Shown: in pieces, positions 63,843 through 64,000 of the stretch
How the letters are laid out: each line of letters begins with the position of its first letter
Position numbering within the stretch: the stretch's first letter is position 1
Source of the DNA: Arthrobacter sp. AFG20
GTDB lineage: Bacteria; Actinomycetota; Actinomycetes; Actinomycetales; Micrococcaceae
Assembly: GCF_002892795.1 (NCBI RefSeq)
Contig: NZ_PJMC01000020.1
Coordinates: 30,721 to 94,720, forward strand
Length of the DNA stretch: 64,000 nucleotides
Direction of reading: 5' to 3'
Made by a program: the position numbers and the translations under genes
Notes under the pieces: model-generated
The model's input: only the letters and a program-made list of their open reading frames with translations
Database searches by the model: none
What the model was told of the DNA's origin: nothing

Positions 63843-64000
63843 GTGAAAATCGTTGCCGCGGAAGTCTTCGTGACAAGCCCGTCCCGTAATTTCGTGACCC
63901 TCCGGATCACCACGGAGGACGGGGTGACCGGCATCGGTGACGCGACCCTGAACGGGCGTGAGCTCGCCGTGGCTGCTTATTTGAAGGAGCATGTCGCGCA
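63843..64000 (+). CDS. Mannonate dehydratase-like enolase-superfamily protein, partial
   Basis: Only the first 52 codons lie in the window. KIVAAEVFVTSPSRNFVTLR, ITTEDGVTGIGDATLNGREL and AVAAYLKEHV match the N-terminus of the ManD/RspA group, which dehydrates D-mannonate or D-gluconate, some members with low activity. GAAGGAAGG lies upstream of the GTG. It follows the kinase gene by 70 bases on the same strand. A second sugar-acid dehydratase in one operon suggests that more than one aldonate is handled, all meeting at the same kinase and aldolase. Confidence 0.85.
   Translation, partial: MKIVAAEVFVTSPSRNFVTLRITTEDGVTGIGDATLNGRELAVAAYLKEHVA

Noticed and set aside
1..64000. tRNA, rRNA, CRISPR arrays, insertion sequences, prophage or integrase genes
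   Set aside because: I looked for typical signatures on both strands and found none that hold up; short tRNA-like stretches lacked a full cloverleaf. A dedicated tRNA scan was not possible.

Overview
The window looks like the chromosome of a high-GC actinobacterium of the Micrococcaceae (Arthrobacter/Pseudarthrobacter type). The reasons are strong G/C bias at third codon positions, frequent GTG starts, ATGA stop/start overlaps, many GntR/FCD, IclR and TetR regulators, a MutT1-type NUDIX/histidine-phosphatase fusion, a GAF-ANTAR protein, DUF6221, and a set of near-identical GACGACGGCGGG hairpins behind genes. I identified the genus by pattern, not by database search. I see no rRNA, tRNA, CRISPR array, prophage, integrase or insertion sequence.

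Layout. (1) 1-9.3 kb: a catabolic operon of unknown substrate (IclR regulator, MFS importer, Gfo/Idh dehydrogenase, Fe-S flavin ene-reductase, TIM-barrel isomerase, aldo/keto reductase, FAD dehydrogenase). (2) 9.3-10.5 kb: an ArsR/SRPBCC pair with a promoter and palindrome at the start codon. (3) 10.9-18.5 kb: a 5-oxoproline (pyroglutamate) module, with biotin carboxylase-BCCP, PxpBC fusion, PxpA, GntR regulator, MFS importer and DUF1445 protein. (4) 18.6-22.4 kb: a second GntR module with a nitrilase-family hydrolase, a paralogous MFS importer and a DUF2848 protein, linked by a shared 17-bp motif. (5) 22.4-37 kb: household genes (PAP2 phosphatase, aminotransferase, thioredoxin, a frameshifted ASCH gene, HNH nuclease, MutT1-like protein, ABC exporter, Na+/H+ antiporter with a UBP zinc finger, FMN reductase). 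(6) 37.1-42.2 kb: a divergent module of MatC-type dicarboxylate carrier, class III CoA-transferase, fused carboxyltransferase and GntR regulator, plausibly for malonate or a similar diacid. (7) 42.2-56.8 kb: mixed genes, including a cupin, CorA, a secreted subtilase that seems to start at ATT, a secreted Lys/Asp/His-rich protein, alpha/beta hydrolase, LLM flavin enzyme, nucleoside-kinase-like protein, a sensor-kinase fragment, TetR, Hsp20, GAF-ANTAR and an epimerase. (8) 56.8-64 kb: a D-galactonate/sugar-acid operon (GntR, ABC binding protein and two permeases without an ATPase, DgoD, KDPGal aldolase, PfkB kinase, start of a mannonate-dehydratase-like gene).

The most unusual signals lie between the genes. 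Two families of long perfect or near-perfect inverted repeats (three copies at 10783, 16024 and 56804; two copies at 20071 and 37010) differ between copies by paired changes that keep the stem. One copy supplies the last codons and stop of a regulator gene. Five regulator genes have a -10-like hexamer 6-9 bases before the start codon and no ribosome binding site, which suggests leaderless mRNAs, several with an operator on top. Other points are the ATT start of the subtilase, a MutT1-like protein without its phosphatase histidine, and a long hairpin inside the sugar-acid ABC operon.
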